Of a stretch of 64,000 bases of DNA, positions 10,591 to 21,850 are shown piece by piece. Under the pieces are notes generated by a model. The model made no database searches. It saw nothing but the letters and a program-made list of their open reading frames with translations, and was not told the DNA's origin. This stretch comes from Dryomyza anilis (lineage: Eukaryota > Arthropoda > Insecta > Diptera > Dryomyzidae). The stretch lies in NCBI GenBank assembly GCA_951804985.1, contig OX638131.1, positions 61,961,500 through 62,025,499 of the forward strand, read 5' to 3'. How positions within the stretch are numbered: position 1 is the first letter of the stretch; the number at the start of each line of letters is the position of its first letter. A program made the position numbers and the translations under genes.

Positions 10591-11995
10591 TTATAATGGT
10601 TCTAGGAAATTCTTGAAATTCTATAAAAAAAAGGTATATTAAAAAATAAAATGCATATCTTGACAAGGATTGAAACCTAAACGAATAACGGTTTCGATTT
10701 CGGTTTCGGTTTTTTCCACGTTTCGGTTTTAAGTTTTTATAACGAAACGGTTTCGCTATACCGGTTCCAAGTTACGGTTTCGGTTTTGATTTCGGTTTTT
10801 GTATAAAATTTCTTTTTTTTTCCATATTTTTTTAATAATTTATCATTGTTTATATGGTGCTAAGTTATGTTCAAATTGTGATATTGGGGAAAAGATATTG
10901 CATTGCCTCAATTTCTTGTTATTTTAGTAAAAATATTGTGTTATATGAATTATTTAATTGATTTCGTCAAGAAAAAATTTCAATTCAAAATTTCGTGACC
11001 ATAAACCAATGAAAAGCTACATTTTTACTTTACCTGAGATATGATCAAAATTGCAAAAGAGATCCGCGAATCGAACCGTAAACAAGAGTAACAAGAATAC
11101 ATCGGTAAATATTCTTAAACATCCTAAGAAGAAGAAGAATATTGTACGATTTGCATCCATAAAAGCCAAAGAAATTTAATTTCAACAATTCAATGAACTG
11201 CAGTATCTGCAAACAAATATCTGCCTGTATAATTGAAATGTTCGAACTGGTCGAACTTGCACTTTATTTTTCGTATTTTCTTAAGTAGTTGCAGAGATGT
11301 AATAATTTTAAACTTTTTTTTTCTAATGTTTTCATGCATTACTATTATTTTTTATTACCTTATTATTACCTATTTATCCTAAATATGTCCGAAATTGAAC
11401 TGTTTTGAACTACAAGTAACAATGGAAAGCGTGCAAAATATTTACGTGAACATTAATGAAGATGTGTTTTTATTTTTTTTTTCTTTTTTCAAGGCTAAAT
11501 AATTTAAGCATCTTAAAAATAAGGTCTGTGAAGCACTTTTGAAGCGGTAAATAGTTTCAAAAGTGCTTAAAAAATTGCTTCAAAGAGATAAAATAGACAA
11601 AACAATGTTGTTTCTCTTTTCTTCGCTACGCTAGTTCGTACATCGATTGTGCATATGCACTGTGCTGTGCTATTCACATTATTATTTTTGTTTTACTTTT
11701 ATACATAGTTTTTTTGTTAATTGTAAAATCATGAAGTTTTTCTTAAGTTATGTTCTATGTGCATTATTTCAAATAACTTATAAAAACAAAAAAAAATAAT
11801 ATATGAGCATTTTCTTTTTGTGTTTTTTTTTCACAAATCTGCTGATTCGTTTGAAAGTGCAACAACAACAAAAATGCGAATAAAGCAGCGTCCAAGCTTA
11901 TGATATAAGTTTTGGCCGGAAATTTTTTGTACCACAAAGAAAACCCGTTGTTGTTGCCAACTAGATAGCTGTACTCGACACATACATGTGGTGTG

Positions 11996-12075
11996 TTGCC
12001 ATGCGACTGTCTGTTGTCATGCGTCTGTCAGTTGTCATGCGTCTGTCTGTTGTCATACGTCTGTTTGTTGCCATG
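11996..12075. repeat. 18-bp tandem repeat inside E
   Basis: About four copies of TTGTCATGCGTCTGTCTG with minor changes. The same block recurs in every array unit (for example 18873-18952). Confidence 0.85.
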
Positions 12076-12284
12076 TACACTCATTGTAATTCGTTATTAT
12101 TACAAGCTTTTATTTAACTTCACTTGTTTGTACCTTTGTTCGTTTGTTCGTTTGTTAGTATGTCGGGCACAAAAATATAAAATTTAACACACTTCCTTAT
12201 ATCCGATCGAGTTGAAACTTGAAACACATATAGTATTCTATGTGGCACATATAAAAATATTTTAAATTTTAAAGTACGAATTTT

Positions 12285-12605
12285 GGCCGATAGGGGGCGA
12301 TAAAATTATTTTTGGACCGTGTGAGTTCTGTTCTTTAGCTAGAATGTTGAAATTTAGACAATGTATAGTTTTAGACACGAGGAAAAATATGGCAAACTCA
12401 GAACTTTGAATTTTGTCCGCTAGAGGGCGCATTTACTATTAATGGACCCTCTAAAGTGCGTTCTTCACCTAGAAAATTGAAATTTAAAACATGTATAGTA
12501 TTGGCAACGGGGAAAAATTTGGCAAACTTAGAACTTTCTCCGCTAGAGGTCACATTTATTATTAATGCACCCTCTGAAGTGCGTTCTTCACCTAGAAAGA
12601 TGACA
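12285..12605. repeat. ~120-bp tandem repeats, three copies
   Basis: Copies share TTTGTCCGCTAGAGGGCGCA-like, ATTAATGGACCCTCT-like and GTGCGTTCTTCACCTAGAAA segments. Diverged by substitutions and small indels. Unrecognised family. Confidence 0.75.
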
Positions 12606-12934
12606 TCCTATTAATATAATAAATCTCTTTGTACGTTTGTTTCGCTTCTCCGTCTAAACTGCTGATCCGATTTTCTTCAAATTTTACCACAGATGCGGTA
12701 TAATCTGGAAGGAATGATAGGCTATATATGGGCGGGATTGACAAAGAAGCGTGGCACCTCCCATACAACCTAAACTTTCAATATGATGTAACTCGGCACT
12801 TTCACCAGCCACGAACATAAAACAAAAAACTCAGATACAAAAAAAAAAAATGAAAAGCAAAAGCAAAAGCATAAAACAAAAGCAAAAATACGAAAACAAA
12901 AGCAATTGACAAAATAAGATAAAGAAAAACAAAC

Positions 12935-13206
12935 TCACCACACTAAAACTCCCCCAAAAAAATTCACCACACCAAAATTCACCACACCAAAATTCACCAC
13001 ACTATAACTCACCACACTGAAATTCACTACACTAAAACTCACCACAATAAAATTCACCACATTAAAACTTACCACACTAAAAACTCACCACACTATAAAC
13101 TCACCACACTAATATTCACCACATCAAAACTTAGCACACCAAAATTCACTGCATCTAAATTCACCACACTAAAACTCACCACATTAAAACTCACCACACT
13201 AAAACT
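12935..13206. repeat. CACCACACTAAAA short-period satellite
   Basis: About 16 imperfect copies of a 15-17-bp motif, AAAACTCACCACACT with AATT/AACT variants. Confidence 0.9.
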
Positions 13207-13375
13207 TCTACTGGAAAAAACTCTACGGGAATGAATTCTACCGGGAACAATTATACCGGGATGAATTCTACCGGGAAGAATTCTACGGAAATGCGTTATA
13301 TGGAGAAGAATTTTACGGCGAAGATTTCTACGGCTAAATATTCTACTGGGAAGAATTCTACGGGGATGGGCAGTC
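13207..13375. repeat. TTCTACGGGAAGAA short-period satellite
   Basis: About ten imperfect copies of a 12-15-bp motif, GAATTCTACCGGGAA and variants, directly abutting the CACCACACT array. The two satellites have unrelated motifs. Confidence 0.85.
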
Positions 13376-13679
13376 TGAGAAAGAATTGTCTTTGAGAAAA
13401 GTTGTTTTGGCGGAGAATTATTATTTGGTTACTACATTTATAAAACGATAGAGGGTGCTAAGATCAAAATTTTATATCTCGATAACCACTTACCTGATCT
13501 TGACAATGCTTGGTACAGGAAATCCTTGGGGAAATTTTCAGAAACTAGAAAGTAATTCTAAATTCCATCGACAGAGGGTGTTAAGGCCAAAAATTATAAC
13601 TTGGTAACCGCTGAACCGATCTATGCAAAATAATAATTCTAATGACCATATAATGACTAAAAAAGGAAAAATAAAAAAA

Positions 13680-14839
13680 TAATAAAAAAAAAACTTTTTA
13701 AAAAACAAGCTTTTAAAAAAATCTGTACTAAAAAATTAAAAATAAATTTACTAAAAATATAAAATATATTTATAGTATGTAGGTATGTATATTTATAATG
13801 AATACATATTAATATATGAAATAAATTAAATTAAATAAATTAAATAAATTAAATTATTAGCAATAAATTTTAAAATTTACTAAGAGGTTTGCAAATACAA
13901 AAATAAAAGCGTGCGGCGAAAATATTAAAAACTACGAGCATATTACATTCGTAATTATGTAGCCTAAATATGAATTTGTATTTGATACAGGAATACAATT
14001 ATATTCATATTTATATATATATATCTTATACATCACAAACCTACAACTCCTTATACATTAAATCTCGCAACCGCTCAGCACACTATAACCCTTCACAGTG
14101 TAAGGCAAGATTGTATAGGAGATATCACGTCTCTTTGTCCAGTCACACCCAGATTATACATGGCGAAAATAATGTAAAATATGAGCTTTTACTTCAATTT
14201 TTAAAACTATGTACTACTGTTATAAGTCGAGAGTTGTATCATTTTAAAGGGTTTGCTTATTTGACAGGTGTAACACACCTCGATGAAATTACGACCCTAT
14301 ATAACGTTAATCTACATCATTTAGCCAAATTCCATGACTTAAGTTAAGTACATAAATAAATATTTCTAATTAAAAGTTCATTTTTGCCAGATTATCCTGA
14401 GTTAAAAATATAACACATGCCAAAAAAATATCATTGGACTTCCGATACCAGCATTGCCTACAAAACCCATAGATACTTCCATACAGATCTACCCCTACTC
14501 GAAAATTATATTGAAAACTATTGAAAAGTTAAATTGAATTGCAAAGTTTATTAGTGCTAGAGTTGGACTGTAATATTCAATAATTTCGCCACACGCTTTT
14601 ATTTTTGTATTTGCAAACCTCTTAGTAAATTTTAAAATTTATTGCTTATAAACGTATATCTTAGTAATATAAATTGAATAAGATTGAATTTAATTTATTT
14701 CATAAATTAATATGTATTCATTATAAATATACATAACTACCTACTATAAATATATTTTATATTTTTAGTAAATTTATTTTTAATTTTTTAGTACAGATTT
14801 TTTTAAAAGCTTGTTTTTTAAAAAGTTTTTTTTTTATTA
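13680..14839. mobile_element. 1.16-kb element with ~250-bp terminal inverted repeats
   Basis: 13680-13928 is repeated inverted at 14578-14839 (ends AATAAAAAAAAAACTTTTTA and its complement; inner edge GCGTGCGGCGAAAATATT against AATAATTTCGCCACACGC). The ends could sit on a TA target, but runs of A/T make this uncertain. The 650-bp centre holds one 125-codon open frame of unknown nature. Confidence 0.75.
13970..14347 (+). CDS. Unrecognised 125-codon ORF inside the inverted-repeat element
   Basis: The frame begins in a TA-rich stretch (IHIYIYISYT), then continues with normal-looking composition (CKARLYRRYHVSLSS; ENNVKYELLLQFLKL; YLTGVTHLDEI) to a TAA at 14347. It shows no motif of a transposase known to me. 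It may be a captured gene fragment or chance. The only support is its length and its central place between the inverted repeats. Confidence 0.2.
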   Translation: MNLYLIQEYNYIHIYIYISYTSQTYNSLYIKSRNRSAHYNPSQCKARLYRRYHVSLSSHTQIIHGENNVKYELLLQFLKLCTTVISRELYHFKGFAYLTGVTHLDEITTLYNVNLHHLAKFHDLS

Positions 14840-16397
14840 GTTTTTGTTGTTTCTCTTCTTTCTGTTAGTGTTCGCTTTATAGCGTTTGAGATTGTGTTCG
14901 GAAAGATAAATGTTACCCTGCAAGATATTATTTGTGTTCTCTTGACAGACGGTACGTGTAGCATACGGATTTTTTTAATACGTATAATAATTTATATTTT
15001 GTTGAAGATATTGAAAATATGGAAAATAAGTAACTTAAATACAATTAGTGTTCAAATTCTATTCGTTTTCATAATTAATATGTAGTTTAAGATATTTGTC
15101 TTCGATCTTTTATATAAAATTTAAAAAGTGAAATTGTTCAAGATTCTTGCAAGCAAGAGCAAGAAAGGTATTGCAAGAACAAGATCATATGTAGCTATGC
15201 AAGAGCAAGATTACCATTTTTTGTCTTGTTTTTGCAAATGATCATCACTAACCGCTACACAAATTACAGAAACAAAAAACAAATTTTAGACAAAAGACCG
15301 TTGTTTTGATAATATTGTTTCTCAAAAAACCACATGTGAATTTTTGTACAACAAAAAGTTTTATTTTGGAAACTCTAAATTTTATTAAATGACATTTAAA
15401 CATGCCTTATTCTTTAGATCTTTATATAAAATCAAATATGTTTTTATGTTATACTTTTTTAAAAACCGGTTTAAAACCGAAACCGTTTATTTTGGTTTTG
15501 GATATCGGTTTATTTCTGATTTTCGTATAACGGTTACGGTTTCGGTTACGGTTTCGGTTTTAAAAATGAAACGGTTTTAAACGGATATCTGTTTCGGTTA
15601 CGGTTTCAATCCTTGCTTTAAAATAATGCATATTTTACGATTTTATAAAAATCTCAACTGGTTCGGGTTGGGAACATATACAAAAAGTCCAATTTGTAAT
15701 CAACAATCAATCGTAATATTTTATTTAATAAATTAATGCAGTACTAAAATATCAAACCATTTCATTTTTTAAACATGTTATTGCAAAAAAAGTATTCCGT
15801 AAGATAGTACTTACTATTGGCATTCAAATCCATAATAACTTTTGCAAAAAATAATGGTAAGAAATACCCAAATAACGACTTGAAGTAGAGATGCAAATGA
15901 GCTTAAACAAAATATTAAAAAAAATCAGATTTCAATGATTTTTTATAAAAAGACGCACTACATTCTATTCTCGAAATCGTTGTATTTAGATGTATCTAAT
16001 ATTGTACTACACTGCAAATTAATTTTGACGTGTTTTTCAAAGTTTGAGATTTCGACTTTTGGCCAGGTTTTTCATACAAATACTCCTCTGTTCGTCGTAG
16101 CGAAAATCCAAATCTCCGCTACGAATACGAATTTTTTTTAGCTATCTTGAGATCCGTGCGGAATTGCATTCCGCGTTGCCAATACAAAAATGTAACTTCG
16201 AAAATTTGAAATCAGCTGTTTATGTCAAATCAGTGAAAATTTACCAACAAAAATCATTTGTGTTAAATTTGTTTAATTGTTAAATTAGTCTTCAAATATT
16301 GATTTAGGCGAATTATAATTTGTATAATTCAATCAAAAATATATATATATATATATATTTTATTTTTTTTTTATTTAAATGTTTTTTTTTTTTTTAA

Positions 16398-17611
16398 TTT
16401 TTTATAATCCATTTCTTTAACATGTTGTTGTGATATTTTTTTAATTTACCTTGAATTTCTAATACTGAGTTTACTCCCTCTCTTTTAATTACTTTAAATG
16501 GTCCGCGATATGGTAGTTGATTTTTCTTTCTATTAATGTTTTTACTAGTACTAATTCTTCTACCTCTAATATGAATGGATTTGTAACATGATTTTTCTCT
16601 ATTCTTTTCTTTTTTATCTCTTCTATTATATTTTAAATTTTCTCAAATAAAAATTTCAATCTATGTTTTAATTCTTGTGCATAATAATCTATATTGTACG
16701 CTATTTTCTCTTTATTAATTTTATCGTTTGGCAAATATGGTAGTTTTCCAAAAACTAGCTCATAAGGCGAGTAATTTGTATCTACATACGGAGTAGTATT
16801 GTATGCGAAAGAGTAATACGGGATCCAATAGTCCCATTCATCATCTTTACAAAAATTCATTAAGTACCCTATGATTTCTTTCTATCGAGCCCAAAGTCTC
16901 ATGATGATATGGAGCACTAAAGATCTGTTCAATATCTAATAGGTTACATATTTCAGTCATTAATTTCGATTTTAAAATTTTCTATACGATTTTAAAATTG
17001 CCATATATTAATATAAACTGTTCTACTAAAGTTTTAGTTACAGTTTTTGCATCTTTTGTCTCTATTGGACATGCTAGTACATATTTGGTTAATTCACATT
17101 GTATCGTAAGTATATGTCTATAATGATTCGACAATCGTAAAGGACCTACGGTATCTATCGATACTACTTCAAAACTTGTTCCTGGCGTGTCTGTTAAATT
17201 GAATTTCTCTTTTATATGTTTCGTTTGTTTATTTATCTTACATTGTTCGCAATTAAGTACATATTTTTTTATCATTTTGCTCATATCTTTCTATATATAA
17301 CTCTGTTTTAATTTTAAAATTGTTTTTTTAACACGTAAATGACCTCCGTGTGTAGAATTATGATACTTAATTTTTCCTGTGTTTCTTTGCATAAAATTCT
17401 TCTTGGTTCCTTATACATTAATATATTTAAATTATTTCTCTTTTGTTGCAACTTGTTAAATATTGTTTTAAATTTTTCTATGGCCGTAGATTCAAATATT
17501 ATATCTTTCTTGTTCAAAGCTAATTCGTATATTTTTAAATTTTGCATTTTTGATGATAGTTTCTCCAAAGTCAGCTGTGTGCTCAGTGGATTTTCGCTAT
17601 ATCTAGCTATT
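16398..17611 (-). pseudogene. Gypsy (412/mdg1-type) integrase remnant, U1
   Basis: Minus strand, from tether to pol end. It holds an HHCC zinc-binding region (HNSTHGGHLR ... CEQC), the integrase core with first catalytic Asp (SIDTVGPL), the Glu motif GSIERNHR, a SPYELVFGKLP segment, and a GPY/F module (PPYRGPFKVIKREGV) near the end. Frames break before HNSTHGG, around the second Asp, and after FEKI, so it cannot encode integrase. Sequence style fits the 412/mdg1 branch of Ty3/gypsy. Copy-specific: LFEKI in place of SFEKI and a shortened stretch near 16980. Confidence 0.9.
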
Positions 17612-20507
17612 TTTTTCCGGTTTTAAGTTTTTATAACGAAACGGTTTCGGTATACCGGTTCCAAGTTAAGGCTTCGGTTTTGATTTCTTTTTTTTCCATA
17701 TTTTTCTAATAATTTATCATTGTTTATATGGTGCTAAGTTATGTTCAAATTGTGATATTGGGGAAAAGATATTGCATTGCCCCAATTTCTTGTTATTTTA
17801 GTAAAAATATTGTGTTATATGAATTATTTAATTGATTTCGTCAAGAAAAAATTTCAATTCAAAATTTCGTGATCATAAACCAATGAAAAGCTACATTTTG
17901 ACTTTACCTGAGATATGATCAAAATTGCAAAAGAGATCCGCGAATCGAACCGTAAACAAGAGTAACAAGAATACATTGGTAAATCATTTTAAACTTCCTA
18001 AGAAGAAGAATATTGTACGATTTGCATCCATAAAAGCCAAAGAAATTTAATTTCAACAATTCAATGAACTGCAGTATCTGCAAACAAATATCTGCCTGTA
18101 TAATTGAAATGTTCGAACTGGTCGAACTTGCACTTTATTTTTCGTATTTTCTTAAGTAGTTACAGAGATGTAATAATTTTAAACTTTTTTTTCTAATGTT
18201 TTCATGCATTACTATTATTTTTTATTACCTTATTATTACCTTATTATTACCTATTTATCCTATATATGTCCGAAATTGAACTGTTTTGAACTACAAGTAA
18301 CAATGGAAAGCGTGCAAAATATTTACGTGAACATTAATGAAGATGTGTTTTTATTTTTTTTTTCTTTTTTCAAGGCTAAATAATTTAAGCATCTTAAAAA
18401 TAAGGTCTGTGAAGCACTTTTGAAGCGGTAAATAGTTTCAAAAGTGCTTAAAAAATTGCTTCAAAGAGATAAAATAGACAAAACAATGTTGTTTCTCTTT
18501 TCGTCGCTACGCTAGTTCGTACATCGATTGTGCATATGCACTGTGCTTTGCTATTCACATTATTATTTTTGTTTTACTTTTTAACATAGTTTTTTTGTTA
18601 ATTGTAAAATCATGAAGTTTTTCTTAAGTTATGTTCTATGTGCATTATTTCAAATAACTTATAAAAACAAAAAAAAATAATATATGAGCATTTTCTTTTT
18701 GTGTTTTTTTCCACAAATCTGCTGATTCGTTTTAAAGTGCAACAACAACAAAAATGCGAATAAGGCAGCGTCCAAGCTTATGATATAATTTTTGACCGGA
18801 AACTTTTTGTACCACAAAGAAAATCGTTGTTGTTGCCAACTAGATAGCTGTACTCGACACATACATGTGGTGTGGTGCCATGCGACTGTCTGTTGTCATG
18901 CGTCTGTCAGTTGTCATGCGTCTGTCTGTTGTCATACGTCTGTTTGTTGCCATGCGATGATACAGGATAGCAACGAAGAGTTGTCGTTGTGAAAGTATGT
19001 GTATACTCATTGTAATTCGTTATTGTTGTTTCTCTTCTTTCTGTTAGTGTTCGCTTTATAGCGTTTGAGATTGTGTTCGGAAAGATAAATGTTACCCTGC
19101 AAGATATTATTTGTGTTCTCTTGACAGACGGTACGTGTAGCATACGGATTTTTTTAATACGTATAATAATTTATATTTTGTTGAAGATATTGAAAATATG
19201 GAAAATAAGTAACTTAAATACAATAAGTGTTCAAATTCTATTCGTTTTCCTAATTAATATGTAGTTTAAGATATTTGTCTTCGATCTTTTATATAAAATT
19301 TAAAAAGTAAAATTGTTCAAGATTCTTGCAAGCAAGAGCAAGAAAGGTATTGCAAGAACAAGATCATATGTAGCTATGCAAGAGCAAGATTACCATTTCT
19401 TGTCTTGTTTTTGCAAATGATCATCACTAACCGCTACACAAATTACAGAAACAAAAAACAAATTTTAGACCAAAGACCGTTGTTTTGATAATATTGTTTC
19501 TCAAAAAACCACATGTGAATTTTTGTACAACAAACAGTTTTATTTTGGAAACTCCAAATTTTATTAAATGACATTTAAACATGCCTTATTCCTTAGATCT
19601 TTATATAAAATCAAATATGTTTTTATGTTATACTTTTTTAAAAACCGGTTTAAAACCGAAACCGTTTATTTTGGTTTTGGATATCGGTTTATTTCTGATT
19701 TTGGTATAACGGTTTCAGTTACGGTTTCGGTTTTAAAAATGAAACGGTTTTAAACGGATATCTGTTTCGGTTACGGTTTCAATCCTTGCTTTAAAATAAT
19801 GCATATTTTACGATTTTATAAAAATCTCAACTGGTTCGGGTTGGGAACATATACAAAAAGTCCAATTTGTAATCAACATCGTAATATTTTATTTAATAAA
19901 TTAATGCAGTACTAAAATATCAAACCATTTCATTTTTTAAACTTGTTATTGCAAAAAAAAGTATTCCCTAAGATAGTACTTACTATTGACATTCAAATCC
20001 ATAATAACTTTTGCAAATAATAATGGTAAGAAATACCCAAATAACGACTTGAAGTAGAGATGCAAATGAGCTTAAACAAAATATTAAAAAAAATCAGATT
20101 TCAATTTATGATTTCAATGATTTTTTATAAAAAGACGCACTACATTCTATTCTCGAAATCGTTGTATTTAGATGTATCTAATATTGTACTACACTGCAAA
20201 TTAATTTTGACGTGTTTTTCAAAGTTTGAGATTTCGACTTTTGGCCAGGTTTTTCATACAAATACTCCTCTGCGAAAATCCAAATCTCCGCTACGAATAC
20301 GAATTTTTTTTAGCTATCTTGAGATCCGTGCGGAATTGCATTCCGCGTTGCCAATACAAAAATGTAACTTCGAAAATTTGAAATCAGCTGTTTATGTCAA
20401 ATCAGTGAAAATTTACCAACAAAAATCATTTGTGTTAAATTTGTTTAATTGTTAAATTAGTCTTCAAATATTGATGTAGGCGAATTATAATTTGTATAAT
20501 TCAATCA

Positions 20508-20510
<3 letters not shown>

Positions 20511-20592
<82 letters not shown>
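20511..20592. repeat. (TA)n tract in U2 linker, 82 bp
   Basis: Pure TA dinucleotide at a fixed point in the linker, after TCAATCAAAA. It is the longest of the set: ~20 bp in U1, U5, U6, U8 and U9, 60 bp in U3, 68 bp in U7. Confidence 0.97.
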
Positions 20593-20595
<3 letters not shown>

Positions 20596-20629
20596 ATTAT
20601 TTTTTTATTTAAATGTTTTTTTTTTTTAA

Positions 20630-21850
20630 TTTATTATAATCCATTTCTTTAATATGTTGTTGTGATATTTTTTTAATTTACCTTGAATTTCTAATACTGA
20701 GTTTACTCCCTCTCTTTTAATTACTTTAAATGGTCCGCGATATGGTGTTTGATTTTTCTTTCTATTAATGTTTTTACTACTACTAATTCTTCTACCTCTA
20801 ATATGAATGGATTTGTAACATGATTTTTCTCTATTCTTTTCTTTTTTATCTCCTCTATTATATTTTAAATTTTCTCAAATGTAAATTTCAATCTATGTTT
20901 TAATTCTTGTGCATAATAATCTATGTTGTACGCTATTTTCTCTTTATTAATTTTATCGTTTGGCAAATATGGTAGTTTTCCAAAAACTAGCTCATAAGGC
21001 GAGTAATTTGTATCTACATACGAAGTAGTATTGTATGCGAAAGAGTAATACGGGATCCAATAGTCCCATTCATCATCTTTACAAAAATTCATTAAGTACC
21101 CTATGATTTCTTTCTATCGAGCCCAAAGTCTCATGATGATATGGAGCACTAAAGATTTGTTCAATATCTAATAGGTTACATATTTCAGTCATTAATTTCG
21201 ATTTTAAAATTTTCTATCCGATTTTAAAATTTTAAAATTGCCATATATTAATATAAACTGTTCTACTAAAGTTTTAGTTACAGTTTTTGCATCTTTTGTC
21301 TCTATTGGACATGCTAGTACATATTTGGTTAATTCACATTGTATTGTAAGTATATGTCTATAATGATTCGACAATCGTAAAGGACCTACGGTATCTATCG
21401 ATACTACTTCAAAACTTGTTCCTGGCGTGTCTGTTAAATTGAATTTCTCTTTTATATGTTTCGTTTGTTTATTTATCTTACATTGTTCGCAATTAAGTAC
21501 ATATTTTTTTATCATTTTGCTCATATCTTTTCATATATAACTCTGTTTTAATTTTAAAATTGTTTTTTTAACACGTAAATGACCTCCGTGTGTAGAATTA
21601 TGATACTTAATTTTTCCTGTGTTTCTTTGCATAAAATTCTTCTTGGTTCCTTATACATTAATATATTTAAATTATTTATCTTTTGTTGCAACTTGTTAAA
21701 TATTGTTTTAAATTTTTCTATGGCCATAGATTCAAATATTATATCTTTCTTGTTCAAAGCTAATTTGTATATTTTTAAATTTTGCATTTTTGATGATAGT
21801 TTCTCCAAAGTCAGCTGTGTGCTCAGTGGATTTTCGCTATATCTAGCTAT
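20630..21850 (-). pseudogene. Gypsy integrase remnant, U2
   Basis: Same order as the U1 copy, from tether through HHCC, core and GPY/F module, with the same frame breaks. Copy-specific: NTTSYVD for NTTPYVD and FTFEKI. It keeps the 20-bp segment with SDR at the second catalytic Asp position. Confidence 0.9.

Larger units (their letters stand above)
12100..14845. mobile_element. Composite insertion present only in the U1 copy of E
   Basis: In the other units CATTGTAATTCGTTATT runs straight into GTTGTTTCTCTTC. In U1 these two are separated by about 2.7 kb. The insertion is a patchwork: ~120-bp repeats (12285-12605), unrecognised DNA (12606-12930), two short-period satellites (12935-13375) and an inverted-repeat element (13680-14839). 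Its absence from the other units shows either that it entered after the array formed or that U1 did not serve as template. Confidence 0.8.
10664..15615. mobile_element. Element E, the only copy with both ends
   Basis: It starts CAAGGATTGAAACC and ends GGTTTCAATCCTTG, a 14-bp perfect terminal inverted repeat. Both subterminal regions are packed with CGGTTT/AACCG motifs in the same orientation (10680-10800 and 15455-15610). Without the insertion at 12100-14845 it is about 2.2 kb. No transposase frame is visible, so it is non-autonomous. Ends and subterminal repeats are reminiscent of hAT elements, but no 8-bp target duplication is present (flanks TATCTTGA and CTTTAAAA differ), as expected if its right flank now belongs to the array. 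All other copies in the window lack the first ~47 bp. Confidence 0.7.
10711..17611. repeat. Array unit U1
   Basis: First unit, continuous on its left with the intact E terminus (10664-10710). About 4.15 kb once the 2.7-kb composite insertion (12100-14845) is removed. E part ends 15615, linker 15616-16397 with a short TA tract, gypsy part 16398-17611. It also lacks a ~45-bp piece (CGATGATACAGGATAGCAAC region) present in other units near the 18-bp repeats. Confidence 0.9.
17612..21850. repeat. Array unit U2
   Basis: 4.24 kb. E part 17612-19788, linker 19789-20629 with an 82-bp TA tract, gypsy part 20630-21850. The E part has a small deletion just after its start (CCGGTTTTAAG in place of CCACGTTTCGGTTTTAAG). 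Confidence 0.93.

Noticed and set aside
12001..12075. Regular GTCTGT repeats considered as a CRISPR array
   Set aside because: Contiguous 18-bp tandem repeats with no unique spacers, in a eukaryotic transposon.
15455..15610. CGGTTT repeats considered as telomere-like DNA
   Set aside because: Short, irregular and tied to both ends of element E, so they are transposon subterminal motifs.
17339..17626. 95-102-codon plus-strand frames opposite the gypsy tether in each unit
   Set aside because: Antisense shadows of the pol sequence.
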